A stretch of 64,000 nucleotides of DNA from Agrobacterium tumefaciens (GTDB lineage: Bacteria > Pseudomonadota > Alphaproteobacteria > Rhizobiales > Rhizobiaceae). Each line of letters begins with the position of its first letter. Position 1 is the stretch's first letter. The position numbers and the translations under genes are program-made. This document shows positions 7,580 to 16,584 of this stretch, piece by piece. The notes beneath the pieces are model-generated. The model ran no database searches, was not told the DNA's origin, and saw only the letters and a program-made list of their open reading frames with translations. The stretch is taken from assembly GCF_009649785.1 (NCBI RefSeq), contig NZ_WJOK01000004.1:62001-126000 (forward strand), written 5' to 3'.

Positions 7580-8839
7580 GTGAGGACGATCTTCCTGAAC
7601 AGGTACGGTTTCCCCGACCAGTCGGCAACAAGCCGTATGATATCATCGCTCGCCTTTTCAATGGCGCAGCGCGGAATGAATGTGACTGTCGTTGCAAGTC
7701 GCGAAATTCATAATCATCCCGGAAGCGTGTTGCCCGCAACCGAAACGGTTCGGGGTGTACATATCCGACGGCTCGCAAGCGGCCGCTTCGGCCGGCACAG
7801 CCTCATGCGCCGTAGCGTTGATTATCTTCTTTTTCAGGCGCTGGCATTCGCCTGGCTTCTGCGCAACGTTCGGGCGACGGACACGGTCGTTGTCTGCACC
7901 GATCCTCCGCTTCTCTCCGTCATGAGCAGTATCGCGATCCGCCTCAAGGGCGCACTCATGGTGAACTGGATCATGGATCTTTTTCCGGAGACCGCAATCG
8001 AGCTTGGATTTTTCAGGAAACGTGCACGGTGGCTTGCGCCATGGCTGACTAAGGCACGCAACTGGTCTCTGCGAACCCCCGGCATGGTTGTCTGCCCCAC
8101 TGACAAGATGGCGGAATTCCTCTTCACTCAAGGCCTTGCAAAGGATCGCGTCAGCGTCCTGCATCACTGGTCGGATGGGGAGGAAATCTATCCTGTCCTG
8201 CCCAAGGATAACAGCCTGCGGAAGGCGTGGGGACTGCAGAATGTGTTTGTCGTTGGCTATTCAGGAAACTTCGGGCGGGCGCATGAGTTCGGCACTATGC
8301 TGGCAGCGGCGAAACGTCTCGAGCACCGGCAGGATATCCGGTTCCTTCTCATTGGTGGCGGACACCAGCACGCGGCTGTGAAGACTGTAGTTCAGAATCT
8401 CGGTCTTCAGAACGTCATCTTCAAGCCGCTGCAGCCCGTGGAGAAACTTGCTGAAAGCCTGAGCGTTGCAGATGTGCATCTGGTCTCGCTGCTGCCGGAA
8501 CTGGAACACTGCATCATTCCAAGCAAATTCTATGGAATCCTGGCGGCCGGGAGGCCGACGATCTTCGTCGGCGACCCTGATGGAGAGGTGCCGCGCGTTC
8601 TCAGAGCCAAGGGATGCGGCAGCAACGTCGAAATCGGAGAGACCGAAAAGCTCTCCGGCACCATCGAAAAGCTCTGCGACGACCCAGATGCCACGACAGC
8701 AATGGGGGATGCGGCACGGCGGCTGCTGTGTGCCGACTATTCCCGAGAAAAGGCGGCAGATGCCTGGGCAGTGCTGATCGCCGGGCTGCAGACTGTCGAG
8801 CCTTCCAGGCCACCTATCGCTCAAGGTATCTCGTCATGA
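7580..8839 (+). CDS. Glycosyltransferase family 4 (WcaI/WbuB-like)
   Basis: A 419-residue retaining glycosyltransferase with two Rossmann halves (GT-B fold), acting at the cytoplasmic face of the inner membrane during repeat-unit assembly. The N-terminus IFLNRYGFPDQSATSRM is typical of WcaI/WbuB enzymes; FVVGYSGNFGRAHE and the nucleotide-binding PSKFYGILAAGRPTIFVG block lie in the C-terminal half. The GTG at 7580 is chosen because TGGGAG ends 8 bases upstream; the frame extends to 7487 but that part has no similarity. Its stop overlaps the next start (ATGA). Donor and acceptor sugars are not predictable. Confidence 0.85.
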   Translation: MRTIFLNRYGFPDQSATSRMISSLAFSMAQRGMNVTVVASREIHNHPGSVLPATETVRGVHIRRLASGRFGRHSLMRRSVDYLLFQALAFAWLLRNVRATDTVVVCTDPPLLSVMSSIAIRLKGALMVNWIMDLFPETAIELGFFRKRARWLAPWLTKARNWSLRTPGMVVCPTDKMAEFLFTQGLAKDRVSVLHHWSDGEEIYPVLPKDNSLRKAWGLQNVFVVGYSGNFGRAHEFGTMLAAAKRLEHRQDIRFLLIGGGHQHAAVKTVVQNLGLQNVIFKPLQPVEKLAESLSVADVHLVSLLPELEHCIIPSKFYGILAAGRPTIFVGDPDGEVPRVLRAKGCGSNVEIGETEKLSGTIEKLCDDPDATTAMGDAARRLLCADYSREKAADAWAVLIAGLQTVEPSRPPIAQGISS

Positions 8840-10119
8840 AAGATAAAGTCGTCGTCAGTCAGCTCGGCGCCCGCATGCATTATGCCGTACCGAGAATATT
8901 TGCATCCGCTGGCCGCCTTGCGCATTTTTACACTGATATATGCGCCACGAAAGGTTGGCCGCGGATCGTCAATTCGTTTCCGGCGACCCTTTATCCCGCA
9001 CCTGTCAAACGGCTGGCCGGCCGGCTGCCCAAAGGCGTGCCGACAGCGCTGACGACGGTGTTTTCCAGCTTTGGCCTCCGTTCCGTGCTGCGCCACATGC
9101 GAACGAGAGACGTTGTGGAGGAAACCTCTCACGCGATCTGGGCCGGGTCGGTTTTCTCCGAAATGGTGGCCCGGCGCGGCTTCCATGGCGCAGCTGGGCT
9201 CTACGCCTTCAGTGGCGACGCACTCGAACAGATGCGGGCGGCAAAACAGCAGGGCCTCTGGACCGCAGTCGAGCAAATGATCGCTCCACGCGATGTCGTC
9301 GAAACGCTTCTGGACCAGGAAATGATGCGGTTTCCCAAATGGGCCGGCCCTGTGCGGGATAATCCGCATGCGCGTCTATTCGCCGATCGGGAGAAAGCGG
9401 AGTGGCGCCTTGCAGATGTCATCGTCTGCCCGTCGGAATTTGTCCGCAAGCACGTGGTCGCATGTGGCGGGCCGGAAGACCGGTGTGTCGTCGTTCCCTA
9501 TGGGGTCAATGCCAGCGCTGCCATCGACAGACCGGCGCGCATGCCGGGGCCAGTCAGGGTCCTGACCGTAGGCGAAGTCGGGCTGCGCAAGGGATCGCCC
9601 TATGTTGTGGAAGCCGCCAGATTGATGGAGGGCGACGCCCGCTTCCGGATGGCGGGCCGCGTTCGTGTGCCCGATGACGTCAAGCAGGAGATTTCGCAAT
9701 GGGTCGAGCTGAGAGGGATCGTTCCGCGCTCGCAGATCGTCGAGGAGTTTCGGTGGGCGGATGTCTTCCTGCTGCCGTCGCTCTGCGAAGGCTCCGCGAC
9801 TGCCGTCTATGAAGCACTGGCAGCGGGCCTGCCGGTTATAACGACCGAAAATACCGGCAGCGTCGTTCGCGATGGTGTCGAAGGTTTCATCGTTCCCGTC
9901 TGCGATCCGGAAGCTATCGCAACTGCGGTGCGTGCGCTTGCCGACAATCCTGAGCTAAGGCGAAGCATGTCCACCAATGCACTCCTGCGCGCAGCTGAAC
10001 ATACCGTGGAGTCATATGGCGAGCGGCTTCTTGCCGCCTTGTCGGGGCCGAATCTGTCAGGGTCGGCGGGTCTTTGCATGGCCGATAACACGCGATACCT
10101 GGGGAACAAAGAGAAATGA
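8836..10119 (+). CDS. Glycosyltransferase family 4
   Basis: A 427-residue GT-B glycosyltransferase. The N-terminal half (ARMHYAVPRIFASAGRLAHFYTDI) matches GT4 enzymes of rhizobial and cyanobacterial exopolysaccharide loci. The C-terminal half has VLTVGEVGLRKGSPYV and the donor-binding PSLCEGSATAVYEALAAG with the EX7E arrangement of retaining enzymes. The ATG at 8836 overlaps the previous stop by four bases and its own stop overlaps the next start in the same way, so the three glycosyltransferases are one translationally coupled unit. Sugar specificity is unknown. Confidence 0.85.
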   Translation: MKDKVVVSQLGARMHYAVPRIFASAGRLAHFYTDICATKGWPRIVNSFPATLYPAPVKRLAGRLPKGVPTALTTVFSSFGLRSVLRHMRTRDVVEETSHAIWAGSVFSEMVARRGFHGAAGLYAFSGDALEQMRAAKQQGLWTAVEQMIAPRDVVETLLDQEMMRFPKWAGPVRDNPHARLFADREKAEWRLADVIVCPSEFVRKHVVACGGPEDRCVVVPYGVNASAAIDRPARMPGPVRVLTVGEVGLRKGSPYVVEAARLMEGDARFRMAGRVRVPDDVKQEISQWVELRGIVPRSQIVEEFRWADVFLLPSLCEGSATAVYEALAAGLPVITTENTGSVVRDGVEGFIVPVCDPEAIATAVRALADNPELRRSMSTNALLRAAEHTVESYGERLLAALSGPNLSGSAGLCMADNTRYLGNKEK

Positions 10120-11291
10120 AGATCATCCACGTCATCGCTTCGATTGATCCCAAATACGGCGGCTTGCAGGCCGTTGCCATGCGCCTAGCCGCTGCACAGG
10201 CCGGCCTCGGCGCAGATGTGAATATCGTCAGCTATGGCGACGCCGCCATTGAAGCGCAGGTCAAGGAAATTGGCCGCACCATACCGCATTTCGAGAATAT
10301 CCACTGGCATCTCCTGCCGCCGGCCGGGAGGCTGGAGACATTGTTCTGCTTCAGGGGCCGGCGCATGCTGAAAGCCGTGCTGAAAGATGCCTCCTTCATG
10401 CATATTCACGGCGTGTGGGAGCCATTTCTGCTCTATGCTTCCAAGCTCGCCCGCGCCGCTGGCGTACCCTACTGCATTTGCCCGGCCGGCATGCTGGACC
10501 ATTGGAGTCTCGGCCAGCGATCGTGGAAAAAGAAGATCGCCCTGATGCTGTGCTACCGCAAGATGCTGAACGAGGCTGCGTTCCTGCACCTGTTAAATGT
10601 CGATGAAATGGCAGCTGTCGAGCCACTGAATCTCCAGGCACGAAATCTGATCATTCCGAACGGTGTTTTTGCCGAGGAATTCGATCCCCTGCCCGCCCGA
10701 GGACATTTCAGGCAGAAAATCGCCCTGGCGCACGGCAGGCGATACATTCTGTTCCTGTCACGCCTGCACATCAAAAAGGGTATCGACATCCTTGCCTCGG
10801 CCTTTTCGGCTATCTGTGACACCTACGTCGACGTTGATCTCGTCGTCGCAGGCCCGCCCGGTGGAGCAGAGGGCCACTTTATGCACCTGGTGAAAAAACT
10901 TAACATCCGGCACCGCGTCTTTATGGTCGGAGCGATCTACGGCGAAGCGAAGCTCGAAGCCATGGTCGATGCCGACTGTTTCTGCCTGCCAAGCCGACAG
11001 GAGGGTTTCAGCATGGCAATCACCGAAGCGCTTGCCTGCGGCACGCCTGTTGTTATCACCGACCAGTGTCACTTTCCCGAAGTCGGAGCTGCCGATGCCG
11101 GAGTTATCGTCTCGGTTGACGCGGCAGAAGTTGCCAAGGGTTTGGCAAGCGTGCTCAGCAATCCCGCCAAGGCGAGGACGATGGGCGAAAACGGCCGTCG
11201 ACTCGTGCTGGAGAAATTCACCTGGCCGGCAATCGCCCATGCCACGCTTGAAGGTTATCGGCTGAGCGCGTTGGACGCGGCCGCTTCCTGA
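10116..11291 (+). CDS. Glycosyltransferase family 4
   Basis: A 391-residue GT4 enzyme. IASIDPKYGGLQAVAMRLA at the N-terminus is the acceptor-side glycine loop; ILFLSRLHIKKGIDIL starts the C-terminal Rossmann half and PSRQEGFSMAITEALACG is the EX7E donor site. It is the last gene of the plus-strand block, coupled by an ATGA overlap. Its final 37 bases overlap the end of the convergent acetyltransferase gene, so two reading frames share the DNA at 11255-11291. Cytoplasmic, membrane-associated repeat-unit assembly is inferred from context. Confidence 0.87.
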   Translation: MKIIHVIASIDPKYGGLQAVAMRLAAAQAGLGADVNIVSYGDAAIEAQVKEIGRTIPHFENIHWHLLPPAGRLETLFCFRGRRMLKAVLKDASFMHIHGVWEPFLLYASKLARAAGVPYCICPAGMLDHWSLGQRSWKKKIALMLCYRKMLNEAAFLHLLNVDEMAAVEPLNLQARNLIIPNGVFAEEFDPLPARGHFRQKIALAHGRRYILFLSRLHIKKGIDILASAFSAICDTYVDVDLVVAGPPGGAEGHFMHLVKKLNIRHRVFMVGAIYGEAKLEAMVDADCFCLPSRQEGFSMAITEALACGTPVVITDQCHFPEVGAADAGVIVSVDAAEVAKGLASVLSNPAKARTMGENGRRLVLEKFTWPAIAHATLEGYRLSALDAAAS

Positions 11292-11863
11292 CGACGCGAG
11301 CCGACTGGCCTTGCCGGATTGCCGACATAGATCGTCCAGGGCTCCAATGACTTCGCGGTGACGGCTCGCGCGCCCAGAACAGCCCCCTTGCCGACGACGA
11401 CACCGGGACCGACAAAGGCTTCCGCCGCCACCCACGCGTCCTCCTCGATCACCACCGGCCGCGTCACCAGGGGAAACGCGCTATCCTGAACGTCATGCGA
11501 CCCGGTGCACAGATGGGCACGTTGCGAGACAGAGGCATATTGGCCGATGGTGATCATGTCGACGTTGTAGCAGATCACCCCAGGTCCGAGAGATGAATGA
11601 CGCTCCATGACGAGGTGCCCCGGCCACCAAACGATCGCCTTGGAATGCACCATCGCCGTGGCATGCAGGCGCGCGCCGAAACTACGCAGGAGAAAATTGC
11701 GCCAGCGCCGCATCGGCGGCGGCGTCCAGGAGGCAAGAAGCCGCCAGACGATCATCCAGACCAGCCGTTTCAACCGCAAATGCAGCGCAAAGGTCGGACC
11801 TCCGAAGCGCGGCAGGGGCGTCGTTGCATGCTGGAAGGCAGGATCGTCGTATCGTGAGCGCAT
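11255..11863 (-). CDS. WcaF-like polysaccharide O-acetyltransferase (left-handed beta-helix)
   Basis: A 202-residue hexapeptide-repeat acyltransferase of the colanic-acid WcaF/LacA type. It likely transfers acetyl from acetyl-CoA to a sugar hydroxyl of the polysaccharide precursor. The middle and C-terminal region shows hexapeptide turns (IGQYASVSQ, VIEEDAWVAAEAFVGPGVVVG, GAVLGARAV) and the CoA-site His in GSHDVQD; the end YVGNPARPVG is typical. It starts 3 bases after the polymerase gene stop, so it is the last gene of the minus-strand block. The N-terminal 60 residues are basic and may contact membrane. Confidence 0.88.
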   Translation of the reverse strand: MRSRYDDPAFQHATTPLPRFGGPTFALHLRLKRLVWMIVWRLLASWTPPPMRRWRNFLLRSFGARLHATAMVHSKAIVWWPGHLVMERHSSLGPGVICYNVDMITIGQYASVSQRAHLCTGSHDVQDSAFPLVTRPVVIEEDAWVAAEAFVGPGVVVGKGAVLGARAVTAKSLEPWTIYVGNPARPVGSRRQEAAASNALSR

Positions 11864-11866
11864 GGC

Positions 11867-13144
11867 CTATCCTCCGGCTTGAGACGTCAAGGATCGTATC
11901 GCGTATCGACGCTGCTGCACGCGCGCGGGTATGACGGCAAATGCCAGCGCCGGAGCAGCAAACATCAGCATATGCACCCAGACCATGAGAACCCAGTCGG
12001 TTTGATGCGAGATGGCGTGCATGGACGGTATGATCGACAGCAGATAGGTGAATTGCGCAGCGAACTCGCCCGTGTTTGCGGTCACCCAGATCCGGCGCAC
12101 CAGATAGGCGAGCAGGAAAAATTTGAACGCTCCCAGATACCAGAAGGATCCGAACGCGTCCGCCATTCCGGTCTCGGTCGTGCCGAGAACAGGATTGTAG
12201 TCGCGCGATTGGACCGGCACCGGCAGCATGAAGGATTGCTTGACTTCCACGCCCACGAGTTGCGCGGGTACGAAGTTGAACACCAGCCTGTTCCAGTGGA
12301 ACTTACCGTAGTCGAATTGCAAGGTGTTTGCGGTGTTGTCGATCCGCATGATCGCGTTGCGCATCTCGTCGCCGCCGTCCCGGAACACTCTCTCAAGATT
12401 GCCGATGAAATCTATCTTCTTGATGTCATCCCACACTGGAGCGTCGTTGGCCTTGGTGATGGCGCGGTAGTCGCCCATGCTGTTCATCGACAGTGTGCCG
12501 AGGAAAAGTGCCACGATCACGAAGATGCGCGGGATCGCCCATCCCTTGTAAAACCACCATGCCAGCGCGAACATCATGATGAGTTCCACCGCTTCGGCGC
12601 GCTTTCCCGTTATCACGATGCGATCCAGGTAGAAGACGAGATCGAACGCAAGGACAGCCAGCGCCAGCCAGGAAAATCGCCGTGCAAGGCAAAGCACTGC
12701 AATGGCCAGACCATAGCTCAACAAGCGCGAAAAGAAGATGTACATGACCGGAACTCCCGTCATCTGCACCGCAATGGTCAACTCTCCCGGCAAACGGCTA
12801 AGCTTGAAATAGAAGTAGGCGCCGGCGACCGAGAGAACGGCTGCGACGATCAGCAGACGTGTTTCATCGAAATCGATACGAAAGAATGCAAAGGGTTTTG
12901 CCGTTCTGCTCCACCCCCACCAGCACATGAACAGGCACAGCATCATAAAGATTGCGGTTCTTGCAAACGCGCCTTCCGGCAAGAATCGTTCTGACGCCAG
13001 TCCGGGAACCTGGGGCAAGATGAAACTGAACGTGATGACGCCCGTCAGAAACGGGAACTCGTAAATTCGCTCCCGACGCATCATTCCCCAACAGATGAGC
13101 AGGATAACACCACCAAAGAGGCAAAAAACCAGAAGCGTGTTCAT
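11867..13144 (-). CDS. Wzy-like polysaccharide polymerase (multi-pass membrane protein)
   Basis: A 425-residue inner-membrane protein with about ten hydrophobic helices and a large hydrophilic loop around residues 240-330. Wzy polymerases join lipid-linked repeat units in the periplasm; they share topology rather than sequence, and this is the only protein in the locus with that topology that is not a flippase, so the call rests on topology and context. The ATG at 13144 overlaps the upstream stop (ATGA); a longer frame to 13561 overlaps the YdcF-like gene and is not used. Confidence 0.7.
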   Translation of the reverse strand: MNTLLVFCLFGGVILLICWGMMRRERIYEFPFLTGVITFSFILPQVPGLASERFLPEGAFARTAIFMMLCLFMCWWGWSRTAKPFAFFRIDFDETRLLIVAAVLSVAGAYFYFKLSRLPGELTIAVQMTGVPVMYIFFSRLLSYGLAIAVLCLARRFSWLALAVLAFDLVFYLDRIVITGKRAEAVELIMMFALAWWFYKGWAIPRIFVIVALFLGTLSMNSMGDYRAITKANDAPVWDDIKKIDFIGNLERVFRDGGDEMRNAIMRIDNTANTLQFDYGKFHWNRLVFNFVPAQLVGVEVKQSFMLPVPVQSRDYNPVLGTTETGMADAFGSFWYLGAFKFFLLAYLVRRIWVTANTGEFAAQFTYLLSIIPSMHAISHQTDWVLMVWVHMLMFAAPALAFAVIPARVQQRRYAIRSLTSQAGG

Positions 13145-13854
13145 GAGGCGAGCCTCGCCTGAACCGGAGGAAAATCCTGCACGAAACTGCTTCTGAGGTC
13201 GTAGAGGAGCGCTTTGGCGTATTCCTTGAACACCTGCACCCCGTCGCCGTTGATGGCAAGCCGCCACAGCGACACGGTTCGTTCCGCAGGAAGGGAAATC
13301 CACTGAATTTGAGGCATCACAAACCGGAAGCGCTTTACTGCGCGCCGTGAATGAAACCAGCTCGTGACCAGAATGGCGCTTTTTGCTCCCATTCCAGTCA
13401 GTATCGGCTGTGAGAATGTCGCGTTCTCCCAAGTGCTGAGCGAAAGACATTCCGTTGAGACGGCTGCGAAATCCACGCCCAACCGCACCAGCATGTCGCG
13501 GATGAAGTCGCAATCCCCATAACCAGTCACCAAAACGAGCGGCGCCCTTCCCTCGTGCCATAGTTTTGCGGACTGGGCAGCTCGAGGTGGACCGTCACCG
13601 CCCAGAACAACGATGACGTCGGCCTGCGCAGGCGGGTCCTCCACGACAAGGAGCGACCCCGCTGAAACGAGGGCAAGTCCGTAGAGCCCGATTGAACTCA
13701 GCATCATCAAGCCCAGTAAAAACGCGTTCCGTTTCAATGGCGGAGCATTTCTGATGTTCTGGGAAATGCGCAAACGCGAAAGCCGTCCTTTCGAAACCGG
13801 TGTCGAGGGAATTCGCGTTCCGGGCCACGGCGCTTTCATGATGCGATTACTCAT
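13141..13854 (-). CDS. YdcF/SanA-like DUF218 membrane-anchored protein
   Basis: A 237-residue protein with one N-terminal transmembrane helix (NAFLLGLMMLSSIGLYGLAL, about residues 40-62) and a DUF218 domain: DVIVVLGGDGPPRAAQSAKL, LVLVTGYG, STWENA and LVTSWFHSRRA. DUF218 proteins (YdcF, SanA, ElyC) act near envelope polysaccharide metabolism; their chemistry is poorly defined. It sits between the initiating transferase and the polymerase with overlaps on both sides, so a role in lipid-linked intermediate turnover or assembly is plausible. ATG 13854 is preferred; GTG 13857 is an alternative. Confidence 0.82.
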   Translation of the reverse strand: MSNRIMKAPWPGTRIPSTPVSKGRLSRLRISQNIRNAPPLKRNAFLLGLMMLSSIGLYGLALVSAGSLLVVEDPPAQADVIVVLGGDGPPRAAQSAKLWHEGRAPLVLVTGYGDCDFIRDMLVRLGVDFAAVSTECLSLSTWENATFSQPILTGMGAKSAILVTSWFHSRRAVKRFRFVMPQIQWISLPAERTVSLWRLAINGDGVQVFKEYAKALLYDLRSSFVQDFPPVQARLAS

Positions 13855-14992
13855 CACTCGCCGATTGCATGGCTCTTGGCTCCGGTGCGGCGTTGGCGGA
13901 GACAGGGAGACGCGCCACCTCGCGGTAGAGATCGAAATTTCCCCTGTGAAGCCAGGTTTTCGAGAGATAGCCCGTCGCGGTTAGAACGAAAGCCGTGTGG
14001 AGGGCAATCGGCACGAGAAGTCCGGCCGCCATTATTTCCGGCGGGATACCGGCTTTTATCCCGGCAAAACCGACGCCGCCGCAAATGAAGGAAATGACGA
14101 CCAACGTGTTCGTTGCCGCCGCCGGCGTGAAACCATAGTCCAGCAGCAGATGATGAAAATGCCAGCGATCGGCCGACATTGGACTGCGACCGTTCATGAT
14201 ACGACGGACAATCAGGCTGAGCGTATCGGTGATCGGCAGGATCACGATCCAGAGCAATGCCGGAAAGGATACGGCAGCGCTTGTGGTCGCCAGCAGGACG
14301 ATAACATAGGCAATCGTCGCACCCAGTGCGGTACTGCCCGCATCGCCGAGGAATATGCTCGCCCGTGCGCGCCATGGACCGCGCATGTTGAAGACCAGAA
14401 AAGCGCAGAGGCATACGCAGAGTGCCTGGAGCGGCGGGATGACGTCGCCGATACCTGCGAAGATCGCTACGACCATTAGCCAGATCAACGCGACACCCGC
14501 AGTGCCGCCAGCAAGCCCGTCGACACCATCGAGCATGTTCCACGAATTCACCAGCCCGGTCACGAAGAGAACTCCGATGACGAAAAACAGCGGCAGGAAC
14601 AGATCCGAATGCTGCGTGAACAGCACGCCGATGGAGAGAGAGCCGATATCGGCGCCGCCTACGAGAGCGATAGCCATTGCCAGTTGCATGAGAAGTCTTC
14701 CTGCTGCGGGCAGCGGCCGGCGATCATCGACGACGCCCATTAGCAGGATGACCGCCAGTCCGAGCCAGAAGTTCATGCCGAGAGCCTCGCTCCACCCACC
14801 AACGAAGGCGGAAACGGCGAAAGCGGCAAAGATTGCGATGCCACCGCAAAGCGGAACGGCTCCCGTGTGGCGTTTGCGGATTGAATCGGGGCGATCCACA
14901 AGCTGAAACACAATGGTCAGGCGCCTGAGAACGACGATGAGGGATACGCACAGAATGAAAGTAGCGATGGTATTGAAGAGTATCCCCGACAT
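13847..14992 (-). CDS. WecA/MraY-family undecaprenyl-phosphate sugar-1-phosphate transferase
   Basis: A 381-residue polytopic membrane enzyme with about ten helices. Family enzymes transfer a sugar-1-phosphate, usually an N-acetylated amino sugar, from UDP to undecaprenyl phosphate, starting the repeat unit. Signatures present are GVVDDRRPL, NSWNMLDGVDGLAGG, IFLGDAGSTALG and the cytoplasmic HFHHLLLDYG loop. ATG 14992 has GGGGA 6 bases upstream; a Met at 15025 is possible. It is the only initiating transferase seen in the window; no WcaJ/ExoY-type enzyme was found. Its 3' end overlaps the YdcF-like gene. Confidence 0.9.
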   Translation of the reverse strand: MSGILFNTIATFILCVSLIVVLRRLTIVFQLVDRPDSIRKRHTGAVPLCGGIAIFAAFAVSAFVGGWSEALGMNFWLGLAVILLMGVVDDRRPLPAAGRLLMQLAMAIALVGGADIGSLSIGVLFTQHSDLFLPLFFVIGVLFVTGLVNSWNMLDGVDGLAGGTAGVALIWLMVVAIFAGIGDVIPPLQALCVCLCAFLVFNMRGPWRARASIFLGDAGSTALGATIAYVIVLLATTSAAVSFPALLWIVILPITDTLSLIVRRIMNGRSPMSADRWHFHHLLLDYGFTPAAATNTLVVISFICGGVGFAGIKAGIPPEIMAAGLLVPIALHTAFVLTATGYLSKTWLHRGNFDLYREVARLPVSANAAPEPRAMQSASDE

Positions 14993-15246
14993 GTCTGATC
15001 CCCACGCTGAACCTTGGCGGCGCATTTGCGACGAAACTCGCCTCCTGACGATCCTAAAAAACACCGGCCCTGAGGGGTATGCGGGCAAAAGGCGTGTGAA
15101 ATCCACCAAAGGGAGAGGGTGTCGAAATTAACGTCTACCCTGCCTACCCCCGAACCGGATCGACCATCGAAAGAGCTAGGTTTGGGACCTTGACGGCAAG
15201 CGACCACAAATGAACGACTCGGTAGCCAGCGGCATCTTATGAGTGA

Positions 15247-16584
15247 TCATTCCTGTGTGGAGAGAACGGCAATCCAGTCCTGAAAGCCGAAAGCATTCGC
15301 CAATGCCGGCACCGTCACGTTGCGAAGGCCGCTGCGGCCAAGACGCTCGATCGGTTCGATGTAGATTCCATTCGAGGGATCGTACCAGCGAAGGGTTTTC
15401 TCGCCTGCCGCCAAACTGTCGAGATCAATCGCAACGGAAGGAGTGTCGAGATAGAGCACGGCGAAAGATCCTTCCCTGTCGCGCGCCGCGAATGCGCCCG
15501 CATCGCTTTTCAGCAAGCTGCCCTGATCGGGCACGAGCTTCCACCATGCCAGTTGTCTGAAAAGCGAGGCCAGATGGGTGATGCTTTGAGCACCACGGCT
15601 GTTCAGCGAACCCGGCCAGCTGTCCTTCGCTTCATAAAGCCCGGCGGCGGAAAAATGCCAGACCGGATTGTTGCCGAAGAGCTGACCGCTCGCTCCTGAA
15701 AGCAGCGCACCATAGGCAATAAGACGAACCTGACGCTCCTTCACATCGTTCTCGCCTTCATATGCGCCTTCAATGAGGAAAAAAGGGCGTCTTGGTCCAG
15801 ATCGGTAACGATCCAGCGCCGCCGCCGCGACATTGCTGTAAGTATAAACTGAATCGATATCGAGCCAGGATGCGTCCCGCCAAAAATCGCTCGTCACGGT
15901 ATCGGGATTGCCATGCACGGTCTGCAATGCCGAAGGATCAGTTTCAGCGATCCCCATTGCAACAGCCATGACCAGATTGCGATCTGGCGGATCGTAATCC
16001 CCGCCCTGCACCCAGATGATGTTGGGGTACTTCGCAAAACGCTGCCCGACATAGCGTCCATAAGCCCGAAGCTTTTCTGGCCCGGCCGCGACCATTTCCT
16101 GATACCATCCCTCGGGGCCGCCGCGTGCGCCGCTATAGGCCGGACAGAGAAGCACCAGCAAATTGCGACTGGCGGCTGCCTTTATGACTGCTTCTGCCCT
16201 GTCGAAATAGGCTTGGTTCGGTTGCTCAAAGGCATCGCCTGCGAAAGGTTTCTCGTCGTAGAAGTTCGCCGGCGCCTTGCGGGAGAACTGATGCTCGATC
16301 AACGATACAAGCACGGTGTTGAAGCCCTGCCGCTTTCGGGTTTCCAGATAAAATTCCGCATCGGGAATGGAGGTATCGCCAATGAGCGACCACGCACTGT
16401 CGCCGACAATCAGGAACGGCAGACCCTTGCTGTCTTCAAGATAGCGCCCGTCCTGCGACGTCTGCAGCGGAAAAACGGGATCCTGTGCGTTGCAGGCCGA
16501 AAACATGCAAAGCCAAAAAAAGAAGACGCCGCACAGATGTCCAAGGCGCCGCTGATCGCCGAACATCGCTTCAGAGCCGTTCAC
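15247..16584 (-). CDS. DUF4038 apiosidase-like glycoside hydrolase, probable lipoprotein
   Basis: About 445 residues. The N-terminus has a signal sequence ending in a lipobox-like CMFSAC, so lipid anchoring is likely. The catalytic domain follows the DUF4038/apiosidase-like TIM-barrel pattern: LPFLIVGDSAWSL near the start, ETRKRQGFNTV, IIWVQGGDYDPP and FFLIEGAYEGE, the last two carrying conserved acids. A C-terminal beta-sandwich (AVLYLDTPSVAIDL, LRWYDPSNG) is typical. Characterised relatives cleave branched plant glycans; here, inside a biosynthesis locus, it may trim or degrade the locus's own polymer. The GTG at 16584 overlaps the upstream gene; ATG 16566 is an equally good start. Confidence 0.8.
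   Translation of the reverse strand: MNGSEAMFGDQRRLGHLCGVFFFWLCMFSACNAQDPVFPLQTSQDGRYLEDSKGLPFLIVGDSAWSLIGDTSIPDAEFYLETRKRQGFNTVLVSLIEHQFSRKAPANFYDEKPFAGDAFEQPNQAYFDRAEAVIKAAASRNLLVLLCPAYSGARGGPEGWYQEMVAAGPEKLRAYGRYVGQRFAKYPNIIWVQGGDYDPPDRNLVMAVAMGIAETDPSALQTVHGNPDTVTSDFWRDASWLDIDSVYTYSNVAAAALDRYRSGPRRPFFLIEGAYEGENDVKERQVRLIAYGALLSGASGQLFGNNPVWHFSAAGLYEAKDSWPGSLNSRGAQSITHLASLFRQLAWWKLVPDQGSLLKSDAGAFAARDREGSFAVLYLDTPSVAIDLDSLAAGEKTLRWYDPSNGIYIEPIERLGRSGLRNVTVPALANAFGFQDWIAVLSTQE

Noticed and set aside
11879-12994. A 371-codon plus-strand frame opposite the Wzy-like gene
   Set aside because: It is His/Arg/Glu-rich in the way of antisense frames of membrane-protein genes and has no membrane segment, motif or ribosome binding site.
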